Assembly: GCA_944472135.2 (NCBI GenBank)
Contig: OX235268.1
Span: 9,120,589-9,184,588 of the forward strand
DNA from: Trichobilharzia regenti
Taxonomy: Eukaryota; Platyhelminthes; Trematoda; Strigeidida; Schistosomatidae
DNA length: 64,000 bases
Direction of reading: 5' to 3'
The translations under genes were made by a program, and so were the position numbers. Shown piece after piece: positions 30,647 through 41,122 of this stretch. The notes below the pieces were generated by a model. The model was not told where the DNA came from and did not search any database. It was given only the letters and a program-made list of their open reading frames with translations. The stretch's first letter is position 1, and the number at the start of each line of letters is the position of its first letter.

Positions 30647-31765
30647 CTAGGGATTCTCAAAGCCGCTATTCTCTCCACGGCGCCTATCCAACTCTGCCAG
30701 ACTTCCTTGTTTTGTGAGGACAATGACTGACCCCATATCATATTTTGTTTGCAGAGTGACTAACATTAGCTTTACGGGAAGCAACAGTGGCGACAGTATC
30801 CCAAGTGGATCAAAGATAGAAGATACTGCTGATAGAATGCCACGTCTTGTCACAGGTTTTCGCGGGATTTTGAAGGGGAAAACAAAGCAATCTATCTATG
30901 AGTTCCATTTTACACCCAACGTACGTTCTACCTTCACTGTGCCTCCATTGATGAGTCGAGACGTCGGGGTAGGCTCCTTTAGCGTTACGGATTTTAATAC
31001 TTCTGCCCGGTTAGCAATCCATTTATGCAGTCGGAAACCTGCGCGACTTAGCAGATCACTTACATCAGTGATAAACCTACTGGCGGTCTCAACATCCTCA
31101 AAGCATGCCAAGCAGTCGTCGACATAAAAGTTGTGCCGTACTATATCTCTTACTGTTTCCGTATATAAGCAACCAAAGTCCTCTACTGCCTTTCTCAACG
31201 CGAATTTCGCACAGAAGGGTGATGAAGTTGCCCCGAACGGATGCGCTGTCATCTGAAACTCCTGCAGCTCTTCGTCTAGACAACCATTTTTCCACCACAG
31301 AAATCGTAATGCTCCTCGATCGTCTACTGGCACTTTCACTCGCATAAACATATCAGATATGTCCGCGACTACAGCAATAGGCTTTTCTCGAAAGCACAAC
31401 AGAACACCAACAAGCTCGGCATTCGTATCAGGTCCTTGATATAGCTTATCGTTCGAAGAATAACCTCTAAAGGTTGTGGCGCAATCTATAACTATTCTCA
31501 ATTTATCTGGCTTTTTCGGATTCATTACAGGATGATGTGGAAGATACCACCTCGGGCGATAGTTGGCTGCCAGCTGCTCTGTGGGTACCGGAAGGGGATA
31601 GCCATTTTTTAGCACCGTATTTATCCCATCTACATATAGTGCTAAAAGATTCTTGTCACGCGATAACCTCTGTTTCAGACTGAGTAACGGCTTTATGGCG
31701 ACTACATAATTATTGTCCGTTACCTTTGCTGGATCTTTCCATGGCCAGGGAATGCTGTAATGCAC
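30647..31765 (-). pseudogene. BEL/Pao pol: reverse transcriptase
   Basis: 30896-31765 encodes 289 codons of RT: KPDKLRIVIDCATTFRG, VVADISDMFMRVKV, MTAHPFGATSSPFCAKFAL and the catalytic FYVDDCLACF (YVDD about 214-217). A TAG at about 30893 (after GVKWNS) breaks the frame. The next piece (30647-30853) holds SAVSSIFDPLGILSPLLLPVK, a block split from RNase H by a frameshift near 30730. An in-frame TAA at 31784-31786 separates RT from the upstream pol segment (31771-31998). Confidence 0.85.
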
Positions 31766-32294
31766 CTTTTCTAAGACGGTGCTTTAAGTAACCAACTCGA
31801 TTGCCTTACGATCTTCGATAGAAAATGAGTCTTCGTTTTCTTCAGTATTCTTAAGCTCAGCTTCATATAGCCTTCTGATGTTGTCTTTGATACTCTCTTC
31901 GCTGTTTTGAGCGTAGTTGACAGTGCCCCTTTTCGTATTCCCATAAATGTTCCGTTCGTCGTCCGCGGCTCGGCCATTTCGACATCATGTCTAGCCAACC
32001 ATCGCCCGAGGTGGTATCTTCCACATCATCCTGTAATGAATCCGAAAAAGCCAGATAAACTGAGAATAGTTATAGATTGCGCCACAACCTTTAGAGGTTA
32101 TTCTTCGAACGATAAGCTATATCAAGGACCTGATACGAATGCCGAGCTTGTTGGTGTTCTGTTGTGCTTTCGAGAAAAGCCTATTGCTGTAGTCGCGGAC
32201 ATATCTGATATGTTTATGCGAGTGAAAGTGCCAGTAGACGATCGAGGAGCATTACGATTTCTGTGGTGGAAAAATGGTTGTCTACACGAAGAGC
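31267..32294. repeat. 302-bp inverted duplication of BEL RT segment
   Basis: 31267-31568 (minus) and 31993-32294 (plus) are inverted copies with 3 differences in 302 bp. Both encode YRPRWYLPHHPVMNP-, IDCATTFRGYSSN and DISDMFMRVKVPVDD. The spacer is 424 bp. The plus copy is joined at its 3' end to the start of gag and at its 5' end to the pol linker. Confidence 0.9.
31771..31992 (-). pseudogene. BEL/Pao pol: protease-RT linker remnant
   Basis: The minus strand carries IKDNIRRLYEAELKN and EDRKAIELVT, then a TAA. This is the acidic linker usually found ahead of BEL RT, and it is the segment at the right-hand inversion junction (about 31992). Confidence 0.6.
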
Positions 32295-33836
32295 CACAGT
32301 GTCATTGATAACTGGGAGCAACTAGAACGATATGTGAAAGATTGTGCCGCAATGGTTGGTGGTGACTCTCCTGTTACGATCGGGAAGAGCGCGGTCGTAG
32401 AGAAACTTGACATGCCTAAGGTTGAAATGTCGTATTTTGATGGCAACGGTACTGACTACTTGAGATTTACTAAGGAATTCGAGTATTATGTTGAGAATAG
32501 AGTAAAGGACCCTGGTCAAAGAATGTTATGTCTGTTGCACTACTGTAAGGGTCGAACTAAAGCAGCTATACAGGAATGCGTGATCTTGCGTTCTGAGAGT
32601 GCGTATGCGCGAGCTAAGGGTATCTTACAGAATCTGTTTGGAGAGATCCACGTCACCGCACGAAACCGTATTGAAGACGTGATTAGAAGCTTACGATCTG
32701 TGGCAGAAGATGGAGAAGCTCTATCCCATCTATCAATACAGCTTCAGAATTGCCTGATTGCCCTAACTGAAATGAACTATTTGTCGGACTTAAATTCCGT
32801 AACGACTCTCGAGAGAATAGTACGCATACTGCCGATAGCAGTTCGAAGGAATTGGGCCAGACTAGCAGACGCAAGGAATCAAGAAGGGCAAGAGCCATCT
32901 TTTCAGGATCTTTGCCAGTTTGTTTCTATAGAGGCAAGAGTGGCACGAAGCCGATACGGACACCTCGTTTCAGAGGGCTTTAACCGCCCGAACGCCCAAG
33001 TTTCACTAAATAGACAGGGTCGTCATGGGGGCACATTATTCCCAATACAGGGAGAAAGCACTCCTGCATCCAAGCGACTGTGTATCCTCTGTAGGTCTGA
33101 CTATGCTACTGCTTCATATCAGAAGTACGTTGGATTAGATGTGCCATACAGATGGAGCTGCATCCGCCGCCATAGAGCATGCTTTTTGTGCTTAGAGGTC
33201 GGACATCGTATCGATCATTGCGTATCGGGTATAAAGTGTTCCAAAGCTCATCGCAGTGGTAAACATCACCCACCGCTACAAGTTGAACCGATCGTAAACC
33301 AAGTGACAGAGCAGGCGACATGTGCTGCTACTATGCATTATGGAACGGCAGTTATGCTAGGTGTGATCCCGATCAAGGTGCGGGCCCACGGTAAGGAAAT
33401 AGATACTTATGCCTTTCTGGATAACGGCTCCAACGTTACCTTAGTTACGAAGGATCTGTTGAGCAGCTTAGGCCTAGAGGGCATACCATCATCTATGACC
33501 ATGACAACAATCAATAGTGCGAGTCAGGTTCAGGGCATCATGTGCGAACTGGAAGTCGCATCAATGGATGAAAATGAAATGATAAGACTTGACAGAGTGT
33601 TAGCGTTGCCATCCCTGCCAGTCAATGCACCCTCACTATCGATATCACAAGAGGCCCGTCACTGGCCACATCTCCAGGAATTGCCATTCCGCGAACTTGA
33701 TGATAAAAGGGTCACAATACTCATAGGATGCGATGTTCCCGAGGCGCATTGGGTCCTCAATCAGCGGTTGGGTAGTCGCAAACAACCTTACGCAATCAAG
33801 ACATTGCTCGATTGGGTCATGAGTTCAACTGTCTGA
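32274..33836 (+). CDS. BEL/Pao gag-protease open frame (inverted relative to pol)
   Basis: An uninterrupted 520-codon frame. Domains: BEL/Pao Gag capsid-like region with MSYFDGNGTDYLRFTKEFE and MLCLLHYCKGRTKAAIQE (about 50-200); cysteine/histidine knuckles around CILC, CFLCLEVGHRIDHC and CSKAHRSGKHH (about 270-330); and a retropepsin-like aspartic protease with AFLDNGSNVTLV (about 380). The first ATG lies inside the duplicated RT segment, so the first roughly seven residues are foreign and the true Gag N-terminus is missing. The end (LLDWV then MSSTV) runs into LTR sequence. Open, but on the wrong strand for the element LTRs. Confidence 0.85.
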   Translation: MVVYTKSHSVIDNWEQLERYVKDCAAMVGGDSPVTIGKSAVVEKLDMPKVEMSYFDGNGTDYLRFTKEFEYYVENRVKDPGQRMLCLLHYCKGRTKAAIQECVILRSESAYARAKGILQNLFGEIHVTARNRIEDVIRSLRSVAEDGEALSHLSIQLQNCLIALTEMNYLSDLNSVTTLERIVRILPIAVRRNWARLADARNQEGQEPSFQDLCQFVSIEARVARSRYGHLVSEGFNRPNAQVSLNRQGRHGGTLFPIQGESTPASKRLCILCRSDYATASYQKYVGLDVPYRWSCIRRHRACFLCLEVGHRIDHCVSGIKCSKAHRSGKHHPPLQVEPIVNQVTEQATCAATMHYGTAVMLGVIPIKVRAHGKEIDTYAFLDNGSNVTLVTKDLLSSLGLEGIPSSMTMTTINSASQVQGIMCELEVASMDENEMIRLDRVLALPSLPVNAPSLSISQEARHWPHLQELPFRELDDKRVTILIGCDVPEAHWVLNQRLGSRKQPYAIKTLLDWVMSSTV

Positions 33837-33984
33837 CTAACGATCGAGGTAAAAACACATACACACAGTTCATTAAACAAGCAGGGATAGACACGTTAGG
33901 CATGGATAATTGGGTTGCAACAACGCTAGGCTGATCCGGGACAGGGTGACTTGATTCAAGGATGGGAATAGAATTGATCTTACA
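33813..33984 (-). repeat. BEL 5' LTR, truncated to 172 bp
   Basis: Matches the terminal 171 bp of the left LTR (28333-28503) except for a few changes (for example TAAATCACAT versus TAAAAACACAT). It carries the terminal TCTTACA and is followed by the ACTAG target duplication. The inner 430 bp, the primer-binding site and the gag leader are absent. The join to gag falls in the shared word TGGGTCATGAG. Confidence 0.85.
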
Positions 33985-34043
33985 ACTAGTGAAACTCTTC
34001 ATTTTTCTTTGTTTTCTTAACGAAATAATCCCCATCCAGACAA

Positions 34044-35185
34044 TAATTAGAACAAAACACGTAGTTCAGCGAAAAGACTCTATATTCGGGAAATTCATTT
34101 TCTTCCTCTTTTGCTGTACAGTCGTAATTTATATTGAAAATTTTTCATGAAACAGGGTGGTGAGTTGGCATAAACATAGTCGTTAATATTAGCCAATGTA
34201 TTCAAGTTACGTAATAAGGTGAATAATAGTTCTGACCCCAATCAATTCTTACAGGTATTTAACAGCTGCCATCCGGCAATAAAGTCCAATCTTCAAAAGA
34301 AAAGATGACCTGACAGAATTTTAAAAAGATCAGCGTCCACAGAACACCCACTTGAGCTGGTCAGCTAACAAATATCTACAGTTGGGTCAGTGCCTGTTGA
34401 ACTAAATCGAAATCTAAACAAATTACTTGCCACTCGGATCCGACGCTTCTGTAATCCTGACGCCCTGGAAGCAGAACTATATCTTCTGAAGGAAACCATC
34501 ATCCAAATTGGATACCCACTAAGATTCATTGACAGGAATATCGAATCTCACCTTTTGGGTTTCAAGATAGACTTAACCTGCATTATACTTAAGAGAAGAA
34601 TTTCATCATCGTTGAGGAGAACATCCTTCTCAGCAGCGCTAAGAGTAGTATCCTCTAACCGTCCGTTGGTCTGAAGGATAAGATCTCGCATCTGACCACT
34701 TCTATATGCATATATCAGTTCACCTGTTGCTTTGGAGCCAGATAGACTGGTTATTCGACCCGTATCCTGTCTGGAAGTGTTCGAGAACGCTATCCCGAGC
34801 AGCTGCAAAAAGGTAATAGTGGCTGTATAAGAAGTGCGATAGTTGAATATCTTGTCAACACTGGTCATTCCTTCTCAACAAACGCCTCCGTCAAAGTGAT
34901 CTACGAAGCGAAGAGCAGCCTGCCGAATACAATACGCTTTCGTCTCCGTTGTATTTCTGAAGCCTTAGCCATTCGGTTGCAAATACCACTTCTACTATCA
35001 TAGTAACAACCGTGTTGACTTCTACTGGCTTGATGTTTGCGTACCTGTTGTTTTGCTTTTTCTAACTCATAATATTTGCAATTTTTACAACTCTAACGTA
35101 ATTTCATATTTTCCTTCGTTTCTTTGTTCATATCCTGATCACAAGTCACTCATTAAACTGTTCATCTTATTACGTAACTATCATA
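34044..35185 (+). pseudogene. PLE-G copy 1 with inverted tail
   Basis: 34044-34230 is antisense PLE-G 3' tail (GTTCAGCGAAAAGACTCT, CAAGTTACGTAATAAGGTG). 34260-35000 holds decayed PLE-G coding sequence: pieces corresponding to KRRISSSLRRTSF, then a degenerate nuclease (HFYMHISVHLLLW out of frame for the CIYQFTCCCG block) and the ALAIQL-type end. The sense 3' UTR follows to about 35185. It is 5'-truncated, as are the copies at 42790 and 54534. Confidence 0.65.
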
Positions 35186-35189
35186 CGAA

Positions 35190-35710
35190 TAGAAGAAGGT
35201 AAACTGCACACTAGTGTTTATAAAAAACCAACGCATTCTGCCAATAGATATTTACACTTTAATTCATCTCATCCGTTAACTGTCTGTGAAGGCCAGCTTG
35301 GTTAAGTGTCTTACAAGTACTAAGCACTAAGTAGCACAAGAAAAGGCCTAAACGATGAAAGAAAACAGACAAAAGAGGCTTTGATGTTGAATAACTAACT
35401 ATCCTATAAAAATTGATTAGAAAGATCGAAAAATACCATAAGCAAATTAAGAATAATTCTGAAACTAGTAATGATAACATAAGTAAGAGAGAATATAAGT
35501 CATCCACTGTTATACCATATAAGGAGGGGACATCTGACACAAGCCCCTACGCGGTGGCATTCTTAATAAAGCAGGAATCACAGTGGTGGCATTCAAGGCT
35601 ACAAACTCACTCAGGGACAAGCTCTTTAGGTCAAAAGACAAAATAATATCCATTCATAAAATACCTTGCAATGACAATGAGTTAAGTCAACTATAGAGGT
35701 CAAACTAGTA
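35190..35710 (+). pseudogene. PLE-D copy, left part (split by Gypsy)
   Basis: Encodes IEEGKLHTSVYKKPTHSAN, then broken NSSHPLTV, SKREYKSSTVIPYKEGTSDT and a decayed nuclease segment ending at CAAACTAGTA. The sequence resumes at 41509 (AGTAGATCGAG). Compare the better copy at 57503-58492. Confidence 0.8.
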
Positions 35711-36100
35711 TGTAGTGCACATTGTACCTTTGAACTTTTGTTTAAACTGACTCACCCACGGTGATCCACGTTTTACCTTTTGACTTGTGAGTCTTCCTTA
35801 CGTTCATAGGTTCGCTCTCTTGTTGTGCTCTCCTTCTGCACACTCTCCGAGCCTACCTCCAGCAACGTCTGCAGATAAGTTGTACGACTTCTTTATTTAT
35901 TGAATTTTATATTTCGTCGAATAAAATATAATTCTCCCAGGTACTCTTGTCACATCAAGTCTTTTTACAACGATACAGTTCGTCAGTATTTGCGCGTCCA
36001 GTAGTGTACTGCTAAGCTTAGTAGGTCGCCAAAACGGTGAAGAAGTTTGTAAGGGTGTTTAGAGTATAGGTCCACTCTAAGCCGTAGTAGAACTCTTACA
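35711..36100 (+). repeat. Gypsy 5' LTR (390 bp)
   Basis: TGTAGTGC to CTCTTACA. It contains AATAAAATATAATTC near 35930 as a possible polyadenylation signal. It should carry the promoter for the element RNA; no TATA box is claimed. Preceded by the target-site copy AGTA. Confidence 0.95.
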
Positions 36101-36102
36101 AG

Positions 36103-36119
36103 TGGTGAGCCCGTTTTCA
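36103..36119 (+). promoter_or_regulatory. Gypsy primer-binding site, probable tRNA-Trp
   Basis: TGGTGAGCCCG starts two bases after the 5' LTR. It matches the complement of a tRNA-Trp 3' end (TGGTGACCCCG) at 10 of 11 positions by memory of that tRNA. tRNA-Trp priming is reported for the CsRn1 group. Confidence 0.6.
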
Positions 36120-36281
36120 CCGTTTTCCGCCATAGCTTAACGTGTTAACAATTCTCTTTACGTATCGTTTATTTTGTTATTTTTTTTCTTTTTCACGCAC
36201 GGATATAAAGATTTGATTTGTTTTCTTTGTACTTATATTGTTTTTTTTATCACCTTGTTAATACTGTGTCCTGTGTGCAAG

Positions 36282-36557
36282 ATGGCTGATGGGGGGTCAT
36301 CAAGCTTTGACGTGGTGGCCCATATTGCCAAGCTATACGAGGAGATCTGTAGTATCCGACAGGAGATGAACTCCAGGAGTCGTGGACGCAGTCCCTCAAG
36401 TTCGCGCAGTAGCAGACCCTTGCCACGTGCTAGCAGCAAGCGCCGACAGTCCCGAAGTAACCAGCCTGGAGTGTGCTGGTATCATCGACGTTACGGAGCA
36501 AAAGCCCAAAAGTGCACTCGCCCGTGCACCTTCGATGTTCAACAGTCGGGAAACTAG
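36282..36557 (+). CDS. Gypsy Gag, capsid-deleted (91 aa)
   Basis: The start is chosen at ATG 36282 (MADGGSSSF), the first ATG with a Gag-like N-terminus; the longer upstream frame is T-rich leader. The protein has a short helical stretch ([18 protein letters not shown]), an Arg/Ser-rich basic region and the CHCC knuckle [18 protein letters not shown] that defines the CsRn1 clade. Gag in this clade usually has a capsid domain of about 150-200 residues before the coiled stretch; none is encoded. The MADGGSSSF start passes straight into what is normally the C-terminal part, which looks like an internal deletion. Pol overlaps in the -1 frame. Confidence 0.75.
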   Translation: MADGGSSSFDVVAHIAKLYEEICSIRQEMNSRSRGRSPSSSRSSRPLPRASSKRRQSRSNQPGVCWYHRRYGAKAQKCTRPCTFDVQQSGN

Positions 36558-39500
36558 CAAGCCAGCACGTACTGGCGACTAACGTCGCTGGCGAACCACT
36601 CTCATGTCGCCTCTTCTATGTTACCGACCGTAACACTGGGATACGCTTCCTAATTGATACCGGAGCAGAGGTCAGTGTAATCCCACCCACAGTAGAGGAG
36701 CGCAGGCGGCCAATGTCTCTTCAACTACGAGCCGCAAACGGTTCGCCAATTGCTACGTTCGGCAGGCGCTTTATAGATCTTAACATCGGTTTGCGTCGTT
36801 CACTTCGTTGGGTCTTCCTGGTGGCAGACGTTACCACAGGTATAATTGGCATGGATCTATTGCAGCACTACCAATTACTGGTAGATACAGGTAATCATAA
36901 GTTAAAAGATCCTGTCACAAACCTCTCCGTCAGCGGTATTGTCACACAAGGCCCAGCCCTCAGCCCGGTATATGCCACACCCACTAGCACTGGTCCTTAT
37001 TCGCATATACTGCAGTCTTTTTCAGATTTGTTCAAACCTAGCAGCGGCCTGCCATGTGCGACTTCCAACGTCAAACACCATATTGTCACTACTGGCCCGC
37101 CAGTTTTCGCAAAGCCGAGGCGACTATCCCCAGAAAAACTAAAGGTTGTCAAAGCGGAGTTTGAGCATATGCTGGAAATGGGGATTATTAGGCCATCCAG
37201 CAGCCCGTGGTCCTCACCGTTGCACCTGGTACCTAAGAATAACGGTTTAGATTGGCGTCCTTGTGGCGACTACCGCAGACTAAACGCACAAACTGTTCCC
37301 GATCGCTACCCTGTCCCGCACATACACGATTTAACCGCCTCACTCAAGGGAGCTCGAGTATTCAGCAAACTGGACCTTACACGGGCTTACTACCAGATTC
37401 CCGTCGACCCCGAAGATATACCTAAGACTGCTGTGATTACACCGTTTGGCCTGTTCGAGTTTCTTCGAATGCCTTTTGGCTTACGGAACGCTGCACAAAC
37501 CTTCCAGCGTTTTATACATGACGTTTTGCGCGGGCTTGATTTCGCCTTCGCCTATCTGGACGATATCTTGGTAGCTAGTCCAGATGAAGCCACTCATCAA
37601 CTTCATTTGCAGACAGTTTTCCAAAGACTTGTGACACACTCCCTCACACTCAACTTGCCGAAGTGTCAGATTGGAGCCACTTCCCTGAAATTTTTGGGAC
37701 ATAGGATAGACAAAGATGGAATTTATCCGTTACCTGACCGGGTAGAAGCTATTCAAAACTTCCCTCTACCCACTTCTCCCAAGGCACTACGCACCTTTCT
37801 CGGGATGGTTAGTTACTACCGTCGCTTTATCCCACAGTGTGCTCATATCGTGACCCCCTTGACTGACATGCTTAAAGGGAAATGCAAGTCTTTGGTGTTC
37901 ACTAAGGAAGCCTCGACAGCTTTTGCAGCTATCAAGAAAGCTATTGCTGACGCCACAATGTTGGTCCATCTAGATGTTCAACTTCCAATCAGCATCTCCG
38001 TAGATGCCTCTAATACTGCGATCGGAGCCGTCCTTCAACAGCGTATGGCTAATGTATGGCTACCGATTGCTTTCTTTTCACGTAAACTTACCGCATGCGA
38101 ATCTCGATACAGCACATTCGGTAGGGAACTTCTCGCTGTCTACGCTGCTGTCAAGCATTTTCGTCACTTCGTGGAAGGCCGGCAATTTACGGTATTTACC
38201 GACCATAAGCCATTGACGTACGCCCTCCACACTACTTCAGACCGGTATTCACCGCGAGAATCACGCCATTTAGACTATATTTCCCAGTTCACTTCTGATA
38301 TCCAGCACGTTTCTGGATCGGATAACGCGGTAGCAGACGCTTTGTCTCGCGTATGTGCTACGTCCGTACCACCAACCATCGATCTTCATAAAATGGCCGA
38401 ACTCCAACTGAACGATTTGAACTTAGAACACCTGTCAAATAAAACCTCACTGAAAATAGAACGCGTCCCCTTGCTAAACAGTGAGGCAACTATACTTTGC
38501 GATATGTCAACTGGTACTCCTCGACCGATTGTTCCCACGTCTTTACGCCGAACTGTGTTTGAGTCACTCCACAACCTCTCCCATCCTGGCATACGAGCAA
38601 CGGACAAGTTGATTTCTGCGAGATTTGCGTGGCCCGGTATGAACCGTGATGTGCGTCAATGGACACGTGCTTGTGTGCAATGCCAACGTGCTAAAGTCAC
38701 CAAGCATAACATCACGCCGTTGGGGACGTTTGCGACCCCAGACGCTCGGTTCCATCATATCCACCTGGATATAGTAGGGCCTCTGCCCCCGTCTAACGGC
38801 TGCTCGTATTTACTCACATGTGTGGATCGTTTCACACGTTGGCCGGAAGCCATTCCGATACCTGATGTAACGGCTCAAACCGTCTGTCGTGCCTTCATGG
38901 ATGGCTGGGTTGCCCATTTTGGATGTCCCGCAACTGTCACTACCGACCGCGGACAACAGTTTGAATCCACAAGCTTCAAAGAATTGTTAGAGATGCTGGG
39001 ATGCAAACGCATTCGCACAACCGCGTATCATCCCGCGGCAAATGGCCTAGTAGAACGTTTCCACCGTCAACTCAAAGCTGCGTTGATGGCAGTGGACAAC
39101 AGTAAGTGGACAGATTCGCTACCACTGGTCCTGCTTAGCATCCGGGCTACGCTTAAGGGGGATCTGCAGTGCTCGCCAGCTGAATTGGTGTACGGTACCA
39201 CCATGCGTTTACCAGGCGAGCTAATCGCTCCCGAAACTTTCGAGCCAAATTTCCCGGATACCACCCGTTACGCTCAGCAACTTAAAAGTTTTATGCAGCG
39301 ACTCCGACCAGTTTCCACACGCGCTCAGAACCGAAAGGTTCAGGTTGATCGGCGACTTGATGACTGTACACACGTTTTCGTGCGTCACGACGCCATACGA
39401 AAGCCATTACAACCACCGTATGACGGGCCTTTTAAGGTCCTTAGTCGTAAAGATAAATTTTTCGTTATTGACCGATGCGGCCGCCCAGACACTGTCAGCA

Positions 39501-39712
39501 TAGACAGACTTAAAGCGGCATACACTGAAGAACCTTCACCCTCCCCATCGGCTCAATCAAATAGCCCCACTGAACCTAGTCCTTGTCCAGACTCAACTAC
39601 TTCACCTCCGGTGGTGAATGATGATTCTCCTACCGTCACCAGTAAGACCCCTGTCACACGTGCTGGTCGACGTGTTCACTGGCCCAAGAGGTTCGTAGAA
39701 TTCTTTCACTGA
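36473..39712 (+). CDS. Gypsy Pol polyprotein
   Basis: A 1079-codon open frame in -1 phase to gag, overlapping gag by 85 nt; its first listed codon is CTG, so expression probably needs ribosomal frameshifting. Domains: aspartic protease with [14 protein letters not shown] (DTG about 62-64); reverse transcriptase with [15 protein letters not shown] and YLDD at about 361-364; RNase H (SVDASN about 511, TDHKPL); integrase with a zinc region ([16 protein letters not shown] about 700-730), D about 765 (LDIVGPL), D about 825 (TDRGQQF) and E861 (VERFHRQLK); C-terminal GPF-type module ([10 protein letters not shown]) and a Ser/Pro-rich tail. All catalytic residues are present. Confidence 0.92.
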   Translation: MLVSSTLRSKSPKVHSPVHLRCSTVGKLASQHVLATNVAGEPLSCRLFYVTDRNTGIRFLIDTGAEVSVIPPTVEERRRPMSLQLRAANGSPIATFGRRFIDLNIGLRRSLRWVFLVADVTTGIIGMDLLQHYQLLVDTGNHKLKDPVTNLSVSGIVTQGPALSPVYATPTSTGPYSHILQSFSDLFKPSSGLPCATSNVKHHIVTTGPPVFAKPRRLSPEKLKVVKAEFEHMLEMGIIRPSSSPWSSPLHLVPKNNGLDWRPCGDYRRLNAQTVPDRYPVPHIHDLTASLKGARVFSKLDLTRAYYQIPVDPEDIPKTAVITPFGLFEFLRMPFGLRNAAQTFQRFIHDVLRGLDFAFAYLDDILVASPDEATHQLHLQTVFQRLVTHSLTLNLPKCQIGATSLKFLGHRIDKDGIYPLPDRVEAIQNFPLPTSPKALRTFLGMVSYYRRFIPQCAHIVTPLTDMLKGKCKSLVFTKEASTAFAAIKKAIADATMLVHLDVQLPISISVDASNTAIGAVLQQRMANVWLPIAFFSRKLTACESRYSTFGRELLAVYAAVKHFRHFVEGRQFTVFTDHKPLTYALHTTSDRYSPRESRHLDYISQFTSDIQHVSGSDNAVADALSRVCATSVPPTIDLHKMAELQLNDLNLEHLSNKTSLKIERVPLLNSEATILCDMSTGTPRPIVPTSLRRTVFESLHNLSHPGIRATDKLISARFAWPGMNRDVRQWTRACVQCQRAKVTKHNITPLGTFATPDARFHHIHLDIVGPLPPSNGCSYLLTCVDRFTRWPEAIPIPDVTAQTVCRAFMDGWVAHFGCPATVTTDRGQQFESTSFKELLEMLGCKRIRTTAYHPAANGLVERFHRQLKAALMAVDNSKWTDSLPLVLLSIRATLKGDLQCSPAELVYGTTMRLPGELIAPETFEPNFPDTTRYAQQLKSFMQRLRPVSTRAQNRKVQVDRRLDDCTHVFVRHDAIRKPLQPPYDGPFKVLSRKDKFFVIDRCGRPDTVSIDRLKAAYTEEPSPSPSAQSNSPTEPSPCPDSTTSPPVVNDDSPTVTSKTPVTRAGRRVHWPKRFVEFFH

Positions 39713-41122
39713 ACTAATCCATAGGTAAGGCTACTAGTGATTTTTTATTCCTTGTCACAATTTCTTATTCAATTCTGCTATATTTAATCTATTTGGTCCC
39801 GCTTCTGGGAGTAGTCGTTTTAACCCTCACTAATCCTTTTAATCTTTATCTCTCGTTACAGAGGACCAGCAGCAGTTTGTTTTTACCCCTAATTTTTCAT
39901 ATCAATCTACTCGCTAGATCAGTTGGCGTCTCATGTCATCTTGTAACCCACACCAAAAGAGGAATTATGAATAGTATATTACCTTTCCAAAAAAAAAATT
40001 TAATTATTATGTAAAAAAAAAAATTTTATAAAATATATTTTAAAAAAAATGTAAAATAATAATAAATAAACAAAAAAAAATTATTTTTAAATAAAAAAAA
40101 GATTATAAAAAAAAACAAAAAAAAACTTCCACTGTATAGTTAAATGTACAGATATACATATTTTTTTTTGCGCATAAATGCTTCACTTCTATGCTGTACA
40201 TAGTAATTCGCTCAATTTATTTTCACAGCCTGTACTATATTCCTTCGGGTTTATGCCCTCCCGCAATTCATTTATTTTGTGAACCGTACTTATAAACATT
40301 ATGCATCATCTTAGTTATGCACTTAGCAACATGAACAAAGTAATTTTGGTAATGATAACTACTCATAGCTATGGGTTATGTACTAACTTCTCTGTAATTT
40401 TATAAGTTCTCACAGGGTAGAAACTTCCTTTGTTTTATCTCATTCTAACGTACTACTTCCAAGTTGCACCACTTTTCCTCGCATTGATTTCGCACAAGCT
40501 TTTGTAGTACCTTTACACCGATTTTGAAATCTTAACCTTTCTTTCCCATTTTCTTCTGTTTTTTTTTACCCTGCTCCTTATCATACGCTGGTATAATGAT
40601 TGCCTTTAACATGACTGCTAGGTTCTGTTGAAGCGGAGGAAGGGAGCATTGGTCTAATATGAAAGTTAGACATAATGAATCACCTTCTTGCTACGACAGC
40701 CTCGGCGCCAGAGGTTTACCATCAAACCTCCACATAAGTAAGCTTGTAATAGTGCGGAATTAAAAAAAAAAGAATGAATCGATACAATAAAAAAATAAAT
40801 AAAAAAAAGATTAATAAAAATATGAAAGACAAAAAAAAAAAAAAAAAAAACATCAGACCGCAGAAGCTTACAACCACACAAGGCACCAGCGCCATTTCTT
40901 ATCATATTCCGTCTTACTTCACTAATCATGTACATACCACTTCCAACTTATCTTAATTTTTTTCTCTTTTCTTTTGCTTTCTTTCCTTTCGGTGAAATTT
41001 CTTTTTTTTACTATTGCTATTTTCAAACCTTCTCATTCACCCATTGCTACTGTGCCAAGCCATCCTACTGTTGTATATCGAAGCTTGCTGGTTTCCCACC
41101 AACCTTCTAGGGGGGGATAACC
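39713..41122 (+). other. Gypsy 3' region, non-coding, A-rich tracts
   Basis: 1.4 kb between the pol stop and the 3' LTR, long for this clade. It has long A-rich runs (39988-40130, 40748-40850) and T/C-rich runs. A 73-codon frame at 39793-40014 is hydrophobic but has no envelope features. It ends in AGGGGGGGATAACC, the polypurine tract, directly before the 3' LTR. Confidence 0.7.

Larger units (their letters stand above)
27897..33989 (-). mobile_element. BEL/Pao LTR retrotransposon, rearranged, with 5-bp target duplications
   Basis: The element spans 27902-33984 and is flanked by ACTAG on both sides (27897-27901, 33985-33989). Its termini are TGTAAGA and TCTTACA. Pol (RT, RNase H, integrase) reads on the minus strand. 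The gag-protease block (32274-33836) and a second copy of part of RT (31993-32294) read on the plus strand, and the right-hand LTR is only 172 bp. It should be ordered LTR-gag-pro-RT-RNaseH-IN-LTR on the minus strand; instead the gag-pro-RT segment is inverted. Five interruptions in pol make it non-functional. Confidence 0.85.

Noticed and set aside
39793..40014. 73-codon hydrophobic frame after Gypsy pol as a possible envelope gene
   Set aside because: Too short, no signal peptide plus transmembrane arrangement, no conserved cysteines, and composition explained by T-rich sequence.
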